Assembly: GCF_013376005.1 (NCBI RefSeq)
Contig: NZ_JABMJK010000004.1
Span: forward strand, 62,001 to 126,000
Source of the DNA: Duganella sp. SG902
GTDB taxonomy: Bacteria > Pseudomonadota > Gammaproteobacteria > Burkholderiales > Burkholderiaceae_D
DNA: 64,000 bases
Reading direction: 5' to 3'
Positions 17,206-26,162 of the stretch are shown piece by piece (position 1 is the first letter of the stretch; every line of letters starts with the position of its first letter). The position numbers and the translations under genes were made by a program. The notes under the pieces are model-generated. The model did no database searches, had not been told where the DNA came from, and saw only the letters and a list, made by a program, of their open reading frames with translations.

Positions 17206-17218
17206 GAAGTAATACTTC
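17206..17218. promoter_or_regulatory. Palindrome in the nhaR-like / DUF475 divergent gap
   Basis: GAAGT-AAT-ACTTC, perfect five-base arms, lies 15 bases upstream of the LysR start in a 102-base A+T-rich gap. It is a candidate autoregulatory LysR site; the short arms make this tentative. Confidence 0.35.
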
Positions 17219-17293
17219 AATTATCTTCTATTTTTCAAAGTGTCGGTTTTCTTTACACTGCGCTCCATTGATCGATAACTATGAAAGAAGACG

Positions 17294-18343
17294 ATGCAGC
17301 ACTTCAGAATTTCTTTCCTCGTCAGCTTGATCTGCCTTGGCTTGGCGGGCTGGTGGGGCTATGAGCTGGCCGGATGGGGCGGCGCCTTGTCGGCCTTCGG
17401 CGTGGCGCTGATCCTGGCCGCGATGGAGGTCTCGCTGTCCTTCGACAACGCGGTGGTGAACGCCTCGGTGCTGAAGGGCTGGGATGAGTACTGGCAGAAG
17501 CTGTTCCTCGGCGTCGGCATCATCATCGCGGTGTTCGGCATGCGGCTGGTGTTCCCGCTGGTGATTGTGGCGGTCGCGGCCGACATGAGCATCGTCGATG
17601 TGTGGACGCTGGCGCTCAACGATCCGAAGACTTATTCGACCCACCTGACCAATCACCACGCCGAGGTGGCGGCATTCGGCGGCATGTTCCTGCTGCTGGT
17701 GTTCCTGAACTTCCTGCTGGACGCGGAGAAGGAAACCCACTGGCTCGGCAATTTCGAGAAGAAGCTGGGCTCGCTGGGCAAGATGTCCTCGATCTCGGTG
17801 ATGATCGCCATCGGCGTGCTGCTGGCCTCGATGGGCCTGGTGGAAGAGGGTCAGAAGCTGGTGGTGCTGATTTCCGGCCTGTGGGGCATCCTGATCTACG
17901 TCGGCGTCGACGGCATCAGCAGCCTGCTGGAGAAGGAGGAAGAGGGCGGCGGCAATGTGGGTGACATGGTCAAGCGCGGCGGTATCGGCGGCTTCCTGTA
18001 CCTCGAGGTGCTCGATGCTTCGTTCAGCTTCGACGGCGTGATCGGCGCCTTCGCGATCACCACCGACGTTGTGATCATCATGCTGGGCCTGGCCATTGGC
18101 GCGATGTTTGTCCGCTCGATGACGATTTACCTGGTGAAGAAAGGCACGCTGGACAAGTTCCTGTACCTGGAGCACGGCGCCCACTACGCGATCGGTATCC
18201 TGGCCGCGATCATGTTGGCAAGCATGAAGTTCCATGTGCCCGAGATCTTCACCGGCCTGATTGGCGTGGCGTTCATCGCGGCATCGGTGTGGTCCTCGGT
18301 GCGCCACCGCCGCCAGCAGGAAGCGCTCGCCGTCACGGCGTAA
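17294..18343 (+). CDS. DUF475/TerC family membrane protein
   Basis: 349 residues with about nine transmembrane helices. The two TerC-like acidic motifs are A-M-E-V-S-L-S-F-D-N-A-V-V-N-A near residue 50 and A-S-F-S-F-D-G-V-I-G-A-F near residue 247, one per half. TerC-type proteins belong to tellurium-resistance and metal-handling systems; some relatives export manganese or calcium. It stands first in a run with two TerD genes and an AIM24 gene, and faces the NhaR-like regulator. Confidence 0.88.
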   Translation: MQHFRISFLVSLICLGLAGWWGYELAGWGGALSAFGVALILAAMEVSLSFDNAVVNASVLKGWDEYWQKLFLGVGIIIAVFGMRLVFPLVIVAVAADMSIVDVWTLALNDPKTYSTHLTNHHAEVAAFGGMFLLLVFLNFLLDAEKETHWLGNFEKKLGSLGKMSSISVMIAIGVLLASMGLVEEGQKLVVLISGLWGILIYVGVDGISSLLEKEEEGGGNVGDMVKRGGIGGFLYLEVLDASFSFDGVIGAFAITTDVVIIMLGLAIGAMFVRSMTIYLVKKGTLDKFLYLEHGAHYAIGILAAIMLASMKFHVPEIFTGLIGVAFIAASVWSSVRHRRQQEALAVTA

Positions 18344-18350
18344 AGAATCC

Positions 18351-18382
18351 GGCGGGCCGTTTTATACGGACAACGGCCCGCC
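18351..18382 (+). terminator. GC-rich hairpin between DUF475 and terD genes
   Basis: An 11-bp perfect stem (18351-18361 with 18372-18382) around a 10-base loop, without a following T run. It may slow transcription or protect the 3' end rather than act as a full intrinsic terminator. Confidence 0.5.
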
Positions 18383-18426
18383 CCTTGTAGTACCCAAGTC
18401 CGGTTTTCATTTAAGGAGCATTACAA

Positions 18427-19002
18427 ATGGCAATCAGTCTGCAAAAAGGTGGCAACGTTAATCTGAGCAAGGAAGCTCCCGGCCTGACCAAGATCGTGGT
18501 CGGCCTAGGCTGGGACGCGCGCAGCACCGACGGCAGCCCCTTCGACCTGGATGGCTCGGCCTTCCTGCTGAAGGTGGATGGCAAGGTGCGCAACGACAGC
18601 GACTTCATCTTCTACAACAACCTGAAGTCGGCCGACCAGTCGGTGGCCCACTCGGGCGACAACCGCACCGGCGCCGGCGATGGCGATGATGAAACCGTCA
18701 CCATCGACCTGACCAAGGTGCCGGCCGATGTCGAGCGCATCGCGGTGTGCGCCACCATCCACGAGGGCGACGCCCGCCGCCAGAACTTCGGCATGGTGCA
18801 GAAGGCGTACATCCGCACCGTCAACGGCGCCACCAACACCGAGATCGCCCGCTACGACCTGTCGGAAGACAGCTCGACCGAGTCGGCCATGATTTTCGGC
18901 GAGGTGTACCGCAACAACGGCGATTGGAAGTTCAAGGCCGTCGGCCAGGGCTTCAAGGGCGGCCTCGGTCCGCTGGCCGGCTCGTTCGGCGTCGGCGTTT
19001 AA
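18427..19002 (+). CDS. TerD family stress protein (first copy)
   Basis: 191-residue soluble TerD-type protein. It starts [16 protein letters not shown] and carries the two acidic calcium-binding motifs, G-S-P-F-D-L-D-G-S near residue 38 and [12 protein letters not shown] near residue 79. Such proteins act in general stress and tellurite resistance, often at the membrane with TerC. AAGGAG lies upstream of the ATG. Similar in sequence to the second copy at 19741, with the AIM24 gene between. Confidence 0.93.
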   Translation: MAISLQKGGNVNLSKEAPGLTKIVVGLGWDARSTDGSPFDLDGSAFLLKVDGKVRNDSDFIFYNNLKSADQSVAHSGDNRTGAGDGDDETVTIDLTKVPADVERIAVCATIHEGDARRQNFGMVQKAYIRTVNGATNTEIARYDLSEDSSTESAMIFGEVYRNNGDWKFKAVGQGFKGGLGPLAGSFGVGV

Positions 19003-19026
19003 TTCACGGTAAAGGACTCGTTAATC

Positions 19027-19725
19027 ATGCCTGTATTTACGATCACCGGCGACTTCGATCCCTTCCTCCATGTGTCGCTGCGCCGGGGAGAAAAAATCTA
19101 CTGCGAATCCAACGCGATGGTGATGATGGAAGAGGCGCTGGAACTCAAGGGCAAGATGACCGGCGGCATCGGCGCGGCGCTCATGCGGCGCTTTGCCAAC
19201 GGCGAGTCCTTCTTCCAGCAGCATATCGAGGCGGTGCGCGGCGACGGCGATTGCCTGCTGGCGCCCACCCTGCCTGGCGCGCTGCAGATCCTCGACGTCG
19301 GCCACAACCAGTACATGCTGAGCGACGGCTGCTTCGTGGCCGCCTCCGACAGCGTGGAGCTGAAGGTGCGCACCGAGAACGTCGGCAACGCGCTGTTTGC
19401 GCAGAGCGGCGGTTTCTTCATCACCGAAACCAGCGGCGTCGGCCAGGTGGCGGTGTCGGGCTTCGGGGGCATCTCGGAACTGGAGGTGGAACCGGGGCGC
19501 GACGTGATCATCGACAACGCCCACGTGGTGGCCTGGGACAGCCGTCTGCGCTACGACATTTCGATGACGACCAGCGGCAGCGGCGGCTTCCTCAGCAATC
19601 TGGTGAATAGCCAGACCAGCGGCGAGGGCATGGTGCTGCGCTTCTCGGGCAAGGGCAAGATCCTGATCTGCTCGCGCAACAGCGCGGCGCTGCAATCGTT
19701 CCTGATGCGCCAAAGCGCACAGTAA
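19027..19725 (+). CDS. AIM24 / TIGR00266 family protein
   Basis: 232-residue protein rich in beta strands, no signal peptide. It begins with a G-D-F-D-P-F-L-H-V-S-L segment and has G-G-I-G-A-A-L-M-R-R near residue 47 and E-V-E-P-G-R-D-V-I-I-D-N near residue 155, which are features of the AIM24 (TIGR00266) family. The family often sits next to terD genes; its biochemical role is not settled. It lies 24 bases after one terD gene and 15 before the next, so the three are probably one operon. Confidence 0.88.
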   Translation: MPVFTITGDFDPFLHVSLRRGEKIYCESNAMVMMEEALELKGKMTGGIGAALMRRFANGESFFQQHIEAVRGDGDCLLAPTLPGALQILDVGHNQYMLSDGCFVAASDSVELKVRTENVGNALFAQSGGFFITETSGVGQVAVSGFGGISELEVEPGRDVIIDNAHVVAWDSRLRYDISMTTSGSGGFLSNLVNSQTSGEGMVLRFSGKGKILICSRNSAALQSFLMRQSAQ

Positions 19726-19740
19726 TCAATAGGAGTAACT

Positions 19741-20322
19741 ATGTCAGTCAATTTAAGCAAGGGCCAGAAAATCTCTCTGGAGAAGGAAGCCGGCGGCGCA
19801 CTGGGCCGCGTGACCATGGGCCTGGGCTGGGACGCCATCAAGACCAAGGGTTTCCTCGGTTTCGGCGCCAAGACCGAAGCGGTCGACCTGGACGCCTCGT
19901 GCGTGCTGTTCGACGAGGGCCACCGTCCGGTGGACGTGATCTTCTTCCGTCAGCTGAAGAGCAAGGACGGCAGCGTGGTCCACACCGGCGATAACCGCAC
20001 CGGCGCCGGCGACGGCGACGATGAGCAGATCAATGTCGACCTGAACGCCGTGCCGTCGAACATCAAGAGCCTGGTGTTCACGGTGAACAGCTTCACCGGC
20101 CAGACCTTCGCGCAGGTGGAGAACGCGTATTGCCGTCTGCTGGACGCCGGCAGCGGCAAGGAGGTGGCGCGCTTCAACCTGTCGGTGCAGGGGCCGCATT
20201 CGGCGCAGATCATGGCCAAGCTGTATCGCCACAACGGCGAGTGGAAGATGCACGCGATCGGCGAGAACGGCAACGGCCGCACCTTTGACGATCTGCTGCC
20301 GCAGATAGCCACCCACCTGTAA
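19741..20322 (+). CDS. TerD family stress protein (second copy)
   Basis: 193 residues. Same fold and motifs as the first copy: an N-terminal V-N-L-S-K-G-Q-K-I-S-L-E-K-E, V-D-L-D-A-S near residue 43 and [12 protein letters not shown] near residue 83. AGGAG is close upstream of the ATG. The two copies differ enough that they are old paralogues rather than a recent duplication. A terminator follows, ending the operon. Confidence 0.93.
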   Translation: MSVNLSKGQKISLEKEAGGALGRVTMGLGWDAIKTKGFLGFGAKTEAVDLDASCVLFDEGHRPVDVIFFRQLKSKDGSVVHTGDNRTGAGDGDDEQINVDLNAVPSNIKSLVFTVNSFTGQTFAQVENAYCRLLDAGSGKEVARFNLSVQGPHSAQIMAKLYRHNGEWKMHAIGENGNGRTFDDLLPQIATHL

Positions 20323-20346
20323 AACGAGTTTCGCGCTGTGTGTTTT

Positions 20347-20384
20347 AAGCGGAGCACTGTACCGGCAGTGCCCCGCTTTTTTTT
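20347..20384 (+). terminator. Intrinsic terminator after the terD operon
   Basis: A 13-bp stem with one mismatch (20347-20359 with 20366-20378), then eight T. The A-rich left side allows it to serve the convergent porin gene too. Confidence 0.85.
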
Positions 20385-20386
20385 CG

Positions 20387-21706
20387 TCAGAAGGAGTGAC
20401 GAATGCCCAGGCTGAGCATGGTGGTGCGGGCGTCGATGTTCTGGCCGGCGCCGGAGAACAGCGGCACTTCCTGCGTGCCCAGCGGGATCAGGATCGAGCC
20501 GGGACCGCCGGCCAGCGGCAGCGGCGTGGCGCTGCTCACGACCACGTTGCCGCGCTTGTCCTTGATGCCGCCGAAGCGCGTGTACAGCGCGGTACGCTTG
20601 GAGAAGTTGTAGTCCACGCCCAGCATCAGGCCGCGATCCTTGCCCTTGGTGTAGTTGGTGAAGTAGGTGTTGAGGAAGGCTGCGGTCAGGTCGAACGCGC
20701 CCACCGGATGCTTGATGGTGGCGGTCCAGGTACGCACTTCCGGATCGGTGTTGCCGCGCAGCGAGAACTGGGCGTTGTGGCCGGCCACCGCGATCGAGGT
20801 GCCGATGCCGGGGAAGGTGTACTTGGCCGCCGCCATGAAGGAGGTGAAGCGCTCGCCGAAGAACAGCGGCACCAGCGTGGTGCCCGACACCACGCCGATC
20901 GGCACGTTGTCGAAGTTGTTGCGGTGGTAGGACGCCAGCGCCACCAGCTCGTCGGTACGATACGCGATCATGGCGCCGGCGGTCTTGCCGCGGCCGCTGG
21001 CGGTTTCCGCGCCGGCCGTCAGGCCGCCGACGATCTGGCCGGTGGTGCCCGTGGCGACCGGGGTCGACGAGGTGGCCACCGAGCGCGCCGCGCTGATGCC
21101 GCTGCCGATGCCGGAGTTGGTGGCGTAGGAGGCGATCGCGGTCCACGGGCCTTGCTTGATGGCGTAGCTGATCTGGTTGTCCTGCCAGGTCTGCACGGTG
21201 TTGACCACCAGGCCGGCGGCCAGCAGGTCGGTGCTGCCGATGGCTTCCGGCGTCACCAGGTAGTAGGAGATCAGCATCGGGCTGGCCTGGCGGCCCAGCT
21301 TGACCTCGCCCACCGGCGTGGTCAGGCCGACGTAGGCCTGGCGGCCGAACAGGCGGTTGTCGTTGGCCAGGCCGCCGTTGTCGATGGTCACGCCGCCTTC
21401 CAGCACGAACAGGCCGCGATAGCCGCCGCCCAGGTCTTCCACACCGCGGAAGCCGATATTGCTCTGGCGCGTGTGCGACGGGGTGAGGCGGGTGGTGATG
21501 GTGGCGGGCGCCGCGATGCGGTTCGGCACCGGGGTGCCGCCGCTGACACCGAACAGGGTGCCCTGTACATTGCCCTCGCCCTTGTCGATACGATCGAGGC
21601 CTACATCGAGCGTGCCGTAAATGGTGACGGAAGATTGCGCGACGGCGTGGCCCGACAGCAGGGCAAGCGCGGACAGGCAGGCTGCGTAGGCGGCAGTTCT
21701 CTTCAT
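20387..21706 (-). CDS. Gram-negative trimeric porin
   Basis: 439-residue outer-membrane porin. A signal peptide ends A-V-A-Q, then the mature protein starts S-S-V-T-I-Y-G-T-L-D-V-G, the standard first strand of Burkholderiales porins. The N-I-G-F-R-G-V-E-D-L-G-G-G-Y and L-F-G-R-Q-A-Y-V-G-L motifs follow, and the C-terminal residue is Phe (G-I-R-H-S-F), as needed for outer-membrane assembly. It allows diffusion of small solutes. It is longer than usual because of extended loops. A monocistronic gene with the terminator at 20347-20384 downstream. Confidence 0.93.
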   Translation of the reverse strand: MKRTAAYAACLSALALLSGHAVAQSSVTIYGTLDVGLDRIDKGEGNVQGTLFGVSGGTPVPNRIAAPATITTRLTPSHTRQSNIGFRGVEDLGGGYRGLFVLEGGVTIDNGGLANDNRLFGRQAYVGLTTPVGEVKLGRQASPMLISYYLVTPEAIGSTDLLAAGLVVNTVQTWQDNQISYAIKQGPWTAIASYATNSGIGSGISAARSVATSSTPVATGTTGQIVGGLTAGAETASGRGKTAGAMIAYRTDELVALASYHRNNFDNVPIGVVSGTTLVPLFFGERFTSFMAAAKYTFPGIGTSIAVAGHNAQFSLRGNTDPEVRTWTATIKHPVGAFDLTAAFLNTYFTNYTKGKDRGLMLGVDYNFSKRTALYTRFGGIKDKRGNVVVSSATPLPLAGGPGSILIPLGTQEVPLFSGAGQNIDARTTMLSLGIRHSF

Positions 21707-21902
21707 GTGGTGTGTCTCCGTTGTTATGTTGTAGCTCGACTCTATAGCAGCGCGCCAAAATTAGCACGAGTGTTCATCGCAATCCGTGGCTGGAAATACA
21801 CACTTGCCAATTTGTACGCGCACTAGCGTTTTGAAAGTGAGCGTGCGGAAATTTCGGTCGTGCGGCAAAATGCGCGTTCGGGCAACGCGGCAAGGGCGGC
21901 TT

Positions 21903-23330
21903 ATGCAAAGCGGTACAAACACGGCGCGCGCTCCGGTCGACAGCAAGTGGATCGCCTTGCTGGTGGCGGGCGCTTTCTTCATGGAGAATCTGGACGGCAC
22001 CGTCATCACGACGGCGGTGCCGGACATGGCGCGTTCGTTCGGCGTGGCGCCGCTGGCGCTCAACGTCGGCGTCAGCGCCTACCTGCTGACGCTGGGCGTG
22101 TTCATTCCGATCAGCGGCTGGGTGGCCGAGCGCTTTGGCGCGCGCCGCGTGTTCGCCGCCGCGCTGGCGATCTTCACGCTGGCGTCGGTGCTGTGCGGCA
22201 TGGCGCACAGCCTCGCGGAGTTCGTCTGGCTGCGCGTGCTGCAAGGCGCGGGCGGCGCGATGATGGTGCCGGTCGGCCGCCTGGTGGTGTTGAACAACAC
22301 GCCCAAGGACAAGCTGATCGGCGTGATCGCGACCCTGACCTGGCCGGCCCTGGTGGCGCCGGTGCTGGGGCCGCCGGTGGGCGGCTTCATCACCAGCTAT
22401 GCGTCGTGGCGCTGGATTTTTTATCTCAACCTGCCGCTGGGCCTGATCGCGCTGGCGCTGGCGTGGCGGCTGATTCCCGATCAGCCTGCGGCTGAAAAAC
22501 GGCCGTTCGACTGGCCCGGCTTCCTGTTGAGCAGCAGCGCCTTGCTGTTGCTGACCTGGGGCGCGGAAGTGGTCGGCGGCCAACAGCCGGACTGGCGCGA
22601 GGCGGGCGTCTGCCTGGCGCTGGGCGCGCTGCTGCTGGCCGCGCTCGGCTGGCACCTGAGGCGCGCCGCGCGCCCGCTGATCGACCTGTCCGCGTTCGCG
22701 ATTCCCACCTTTGCCATCACCATCGTCGGCGGCTCGCTGTTCCGCATGGCGATCGGCGCCGTGCCCTTCCTGCTGCCGCTGATGTTCCAGCTCGGCTTCG
22801 GGCTGGACGCCTTCCATTCCGGCCTGCTGGTGATCGCCGTGTTCGCCGGCAACCTGATGATGAAGCCGGCCACCACGCCTATCCTGCGCCGCTTCGGCTT
22901 CAAGCCGGTGATCCTGGTGAACGGCCTGGCCAACGTCGGCGCGCTGGCCGCCTGCGCCTTGCTGACGCCGTCCACGCCGGTGTGGCTGATCGCGGCCGTG
23001 CTGTTCGCCGGCGGCCTGACGCGCTCGATGCAGTTCAGCGCCCTCAACACCATCGCCTTCGCCGACGTGCCGCAAGCGCGCATGGCGGCGGCCAACACCT
23101 TGTTCAGCACGGCGTTCCAGGTGGCGCTGGGACTGGGCGTCGCGCTGGGCGCCAGCGGCGTGCGGCTGGGCCACTGGAGCGCGCAACTGCTGGGGATCGC
23201 CGAGAACCCGGCCATCGATTACCGGCTGGCTTTCCTGCTGGTGGCGCTGGTCAGCCTGCTGGGATTGGCCGATGCGTTGCGGCTTGCTAGCAACGCCGGC
23301 GAACAAGTTGCCAAAGGCGGCGCGCGTTAG
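21903..23330 (+). CDS. MFS transporter, DHA2 (EmrB/QacA-like)
   Basis: 475-residue major facilitator with about fourteen helices, the DHA2 drug:H+ antiporter type. Visible motifs: F-F-M-E-N-L-D-G-T-V-I-T-T-A-V-P-D-M-A in helix 1 (motif D1) and G-W-V-A-E-R-F-G-A-R-R-V-F (motif A) between helices 2 and 3, and G-G-A-M-M-V-P-V-G-R-L. The start at 21903 is taken because helix 1 follows about 15 residues later; ATG at 21870 is an alternative. No membrane fusion protein gene is adjacent, so it may act alone. The exported compound is unknown. Confidence 0.88.
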   Translation: MQSGTNTARAPVDSKWIALLVAGAFFMENLDGTVITTAVPDMARSFGVAPLALNVGVSAYLLTLGVFIPISGWVAERFGARRVFAAALAIFTLASVLCGMAHSLAEFVWLRVLQGAGGAMMVPVGRLVVLNNTPKDKLIGVIATLTWPALVAPVLGPPVGGFITSYASWRWIFYLNLPLGLIALALAWRLIPDQPAAEKRPFDWPGFLLSSSALLLLTWGAEVVGGQQPDWREAGVCLALGALLLAALGWHLRRAARPLIDLSAFAIPTFAITIVGGSLFRMAIGAVPFLLPLMFQLGFGLDAFHSGLLVIAVFAGNLMMKPATTPILRRFGFKPVILVNGLANVGALAACALLTPSTPVWLIAAVLFAGGLTRSMQFSALNTIAFADVPQARMAAANTLFSTAFQVALGLGVALGASGVRLGHWSAQLLGIAENPAIDYRLAFLLVALVSLLGLADALRLASNAGEQVAKGGAR

Positions 23331-23345
23331 CGCTATAATGTTTCC

Positions 23346-24164
23346 ATGGAAAAACTAAGAGACTTCTCGGAAATCGTCAGGCTCGCCTCTCGCGGCGAGC
23401 TGGTCTTTCCTACCAGCGTGAACGCGGCGTTGCGCCTGCAACTGGCGCTGGCCGACCCCGATTGCGAGACGGACGACGTGATCCGCAAGGTGCTGGGCGA
23501 GCCGCAGCTGGCCGCGCGCACCGTGGCGCTGGCCAACGCGGCCGTGTTCAACCGCAGCGGCGTGCCGGTCACCAGCGTGCGCGCGGCGGTGCAGCGGGTC
23601 GGCTACCGCAATCTCTACACCATGGCCGCCGCCATGGTGGTGCGCCAGTTCGGCGCCCGCATCCGCGACGAGCGCCTGCGCCGCCAGGCCGACCAGCTGT
23701 GGCGCCACACGGCCCACGTGGCGGCGCTGGCGCGCGTGATCGGCGCCCGGCTGACCTCCACCGATCCCGACACCGCGCTGTTCGCCGGCATCGTGCACGA
23801 GGCCGGCGGCTTCTACCTGCTGTCGCGCGCCGACGAGATGCCGGGGCTGCTGGACGACCCGGCCGAGTGGATGGGCGCGGCGCAGGAAATCATCGCGCGC
23901 GAGATGATGAAGAAAATGCACATCCCCGAGCCGGTCAGCCAGGCCATCGTCTCGCTGCGCGGCGCCACCCTGACGCCGCCGCCGCTGGGCCTGCGCGACA
24001 CGCTGCTGCTGGCCAAGCGGCTGGCGCCGGTGCGCTCGCCGCTGCCGGCCGGGCAGGACAGCCCGTCGCTGGCCGGTTTCATCGACGACAACGCGCTGCT
24101 CGACCAGATTCTGCTGGAATCTGCCGACGAGGCCGCCTCCATGAGCGCCGCCTTGCTGGTTTAA
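23346..24164 (+). CDS. HDOD domain protein
   Basis: 272 residues, one HDOD domain (about 20-220), an HD-related fold without the metal residues of true phosphodiesterases. Typical segments are L-A-N-A-A-V-F-N-R-S-G near residue 60, V-R-A-A-V-Q-R-V-G-Y-R near residue 79 and F-A-G-I-V-H-E-A-G-G near residue 145. Such proteins are signalling adaptors, often in motility or second-messenger pathways. No output domain is fused. It starts 15 bases after the MFS gene stop, but a functional link is not implied. Confidence 0.88.
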   Translation: MEKLRDFSEIVRLASRGELVFPTSVNAALRLQLALADPDCETDDVIRKVLGEPQLAARTVALANAAVFNRSGVPVTSVRAAVQRVGYRNLYTMAAAMVVRQFGARIRDERLRRQADQLWRHTAHVAALARVIGARLTSTDPDTALFAGIVHEAGGFYLLSRADEMPGLLDDPAEWMGAAQEIIAREMMKKMHIPEPVSQAIVSLRGATLTPPPLGLRDTLLLAKRLAPVRSPLPAGQDSPSLAGFIDDNALLDQILLESADEAASMSAALLV

Positions 24165-24264
24165 GCCACAATCTGTGGCGAAAATGATGTTGAAGACACA
24201 ATTGGACCGCGAAATCTGGCAATATGCGCATCGCTTTGCGCGTGATAGCGTGTATCCTAATGTC

Positions 24265-24274
24265 GTCATACAAC
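24265..24274. promoter_or_regulatory. Candidate operator for the FadR-type regulator (site 1)
   Basis: GTCATACAAC, 11 bases upstream of the regulator start, is repeated exactly at 25108-25117 ahead of kdgD. This site lacks the left half of the palindrome seen at kdgD. Its position suggests autorepression. Confidence 0.45.
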
Positions 24275-24285
24275 AGTAGAAAACC

Positions 24286-25029
24286 ATGAACCAGACCGTT
24301 TCCGTGGCCGCCGCCGCGCCCAAGAAGAAGCACCGCAACCTCGCCCAGGGCGTGGTGGAGAGCTTCACCAACAGCATCCAGGCCGGCACCCTGAAACCGG
24401 GCGAAAAACTGCCGACCGAGTCCGTGATCATGGAAATGCACGGCGTCAGCCGCACGGTGGTGCGCGAGGCGATCTCGCACCTGCAGGCCGCCGGCCTGGT
24501 GCAGACCCGCCACGGCATCGGCACCTTCGTGCTGGAGCCGCAGCCGGCCAACATCTTCGCCGCCGACACCATCCGCACCATCGGCGACGTGCTGTCCATC
24601 CTGGAGCTGCGCATCAGCCTGGAGACCGAGGCCGCCTGGCTGGCCGCCACCCGCCGCAGCGACGAGCAGGTGGAGCAGATGGACGCCGCGCTCAAGCGCA
24701 TCGTCGCCTCGCAAAACCGCCAGGGCGCGGTGGAGTCGGACAAGGCCTTCCACCTGCTGATCGCGCAAGCCACCGGCAACCGCTATTTCGTCGACATCCT
24801 GAGCGACCTGGGCAACACCATCATCCCGCGCGCGCGGCTGGACTCGGCGCAGCTGGCGCATGACGACCCGGTGGCCTACCAGGAGCGCGTCAACCGCGAG
24901 CATGACGACATCTACCACGCCATCCTGCGCAAGGACGCGGAGGCGGCGCGCGCGGCCATGCGCACCCATCTGAGCAACAGCCGCGAGCGCCTGCGCCGCG
25001 CCCAGCAAGAGGTCAGCACCACGCAGTAA
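24286..25029 (+). CDS. FadR-type GntR transcriptional regulator of the kdgD operon
   Basis: 247 residues: an N-terminal GntR winged helix (about 15-85, with G-E-K-L-P-T-E-S-V-I-M-E and S-R-T-V-V-R-E-A-I) and an all-helical FCD ligand-binding domain (about 100-235). FCD domains bind small organic acids. It lies directly upstream of the sugar-acid catabolic operon on the same strand, so it most likely senses a uronate or aldarate intermediate and controls kdgD and the downstream genes. A shared GTCATACAAC motif upstream of both genes supports this. Confidence 0.88.
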   Translation: MNQTVSVAAAAPKKKHRNLAQGVVESFTNSIQAGTLKPGEKLPTESVIMEMHGVSRTVVREAISHLQAAGLVQTRHGIGTFVLEPQPANIFAADTIRTIGDVLSILELRISLETEAAWLAATRRSDEQVEQMDAALKRIVASQNRQGAVESDKAFHLLIAQATGNRYFVDILSDLGNTIIPRARLDSAQLAHDDPVAYQERVNREHDDIYHAILRKDAEAARAAMRTHLSNSRERLRRAQQEVSTTQ

Positions 25030-25098
25030 CGCTTAAACAACGCTTGCGGCGGCGATCGGACAGTTTGCGTTAAATCGCTTGCTTCCAACCGTATCTAG

Positions 25099-25117
25099 TT
25101 GTACGATGTCATACAAC
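25099..25117. promoter_or_regulatory. Candidate operator for kdgD (site 2)
   Basis: TTGTA (25099-25103) and TACAA (25112-25116) form an inverted repeat with an 8-base centre, and the right half includes the GTCATACAAC motif found also at 24265. It lies about 55 bases upstream of the kdgD ATG, consistent with repression at the promoter. Confidence 0.5.
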
Positions 25118-25170
25118 ACGACACGAAATGTCGTCCCCATCCTCACCAGACGTCAATATTGGAGACTGTA

Positions 25171-26082
25171 ATGCAACCGAATGACCTGAAAAAAATCCTT
25201 TCCTCCGGCCTGCTGTCGTTCCCGGTCACCGACTTTGACGCCGAGGGCAACTTCCGCAAGTCGACCTACATTGAGCGTCTGGAATGGCTGGCCCCGTACG
25301 GCGCCAGCGCGCTGTTCGCCGCCGGCGGCACCGGCGAGTTCTTCTCGCTGACCCCGCAGGAATACCCCGAGATCATCAAGACCGCCGTGGATACCTGCCG
25401 CGGCCAGGTGCCGATCCTGGCCGGCGTCGGTGGCCCGACCCGCGTGGCCGCCGCCTACGCCAAGGAAGCCGAGAAGGCCGGCGCCCAGGGCCTGCTGCTG
25501 CTGCCGCACTACCTGACCGAGGCGTCGCAGGACGGCCTGATCGCCCACGTGGAAGAGGTCTGCAAGGCCACCAATCTGGGCGTGGTGGTCTACAACCGCG
25601 CCAACTGCCGCCTGAGCCCAACCTCGCTGGCCATCCTGGCCGACCGTTGCCCGAACCTGATCGGCTTCAAGGACGGCATCGGCGACATCGAACTGATGGT
25701 GTCGATCTGGCGCAAGCTGGGCGACCGCTTCAGCTACCTGGGCGGCCTGCCGACCGCCGAAGTCTACGCCGCCGCCTACAAGGCGCTGGGCACGCCGGTG
25801 TACTCGTCGGCGGTGTTCAACTTCATGCCGAAACTGGCGATGGACTTCTACCACGCCGTCGCTTCGGACAACCACGCCGAGCAAAACCGCATGATCGACG
25901 AGTTCTTCCTGCCTTACCTGGAGATTCGCAACCGCAAGGCCGGCTACGCCGTGTCGATCGTCAAGGCCGGCGCCAAGCTGGCCGGCCACGACGCCGGCCC
26001 GGTGCGCGCACCGTTGACCGACCTGACCGCCGAAGAAACGGATATGCTGCATAAACTGATGCTCAAGCAAGGCGCTCAATAA
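25171..26082 (+). CDS. kdgD: 5-dehydro-4-deoxyglucarate dehydratase
   Basis: DapA-superfamily TIM-barrel lyase, 303 residues, that decarboxylates and dehydrates 5-keto-4-deoxyglucarate to 2-oxoglutarate semialdehyde. The Schiff-base lysine is K167 in [10 protein letters not shown], and the partner tyrosine is Y141 in V-V-V-Y-N-R. The F-F-S-L-T-P-Q-E-Y and G-G-T-G-E-F motifs near residues 50-62 are typical of KdgD. The ATG at 25171 follows GGAGA by six bases; a longer open frame upstream covers the operator. The aldehyde dehydrogenase that uses its product is next. Confidence 0.95.
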   Translation: MQPNDLKKILSSGLLSFPVTDFDAEGNFRKSTYIERLEWLAPYGASALFAAGGTGEFFSLTPQEYPEIIKTAVDTCRGQVPILAGVGGPTRVAAAYAKEAEKAGAQGLLLLPHYLTEASQDGLIAHVEEVCKATNLGVVVYNRANCRLSPTSLAILADRCPNLIGFKDGIGDIELMVSIWRKLGDRFSYLGGLPTAEVYAAAYKALGTPVYSSAVFNFMPKLAMDFYHAVASDNHAEQNRMIDEFFLPYLEIRNRKAGYAVSIVKAGAKLAGHDAGPVRAPLTDLTAEETDMLHKLMLKQGAQ

Positions 26083-26118
26083 TCGGTTAAGCTATTAGTT
26101 AAATCGAAAAACAAATTC

Positions 26119-26142
26119 AAGCGCGGCCTCGTCCGCGCTTTT
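26119..26142 (+). terminator. Weak hairpin between kdgD and the dehydrogenase gene
   Basis: An 8-bp stem (26119-26126 with 26133-26140) and a short T run. It probably sets relative expression within the operon rather than ending it, because the next gene begins about 20 bases later with its own strong AGGAG. Confidence 0.5.
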
Positions 26143-26162
26143 CACACATGAGGAGCCGCAAA

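Noticed and set aside
21903..23330. Galacturonate importer for the pectin pathway
   Set aside because: The protein is a 14-helix DHA2 drug-efflux type and lies outside the pectin region, so it is not the missing uronate transporter.
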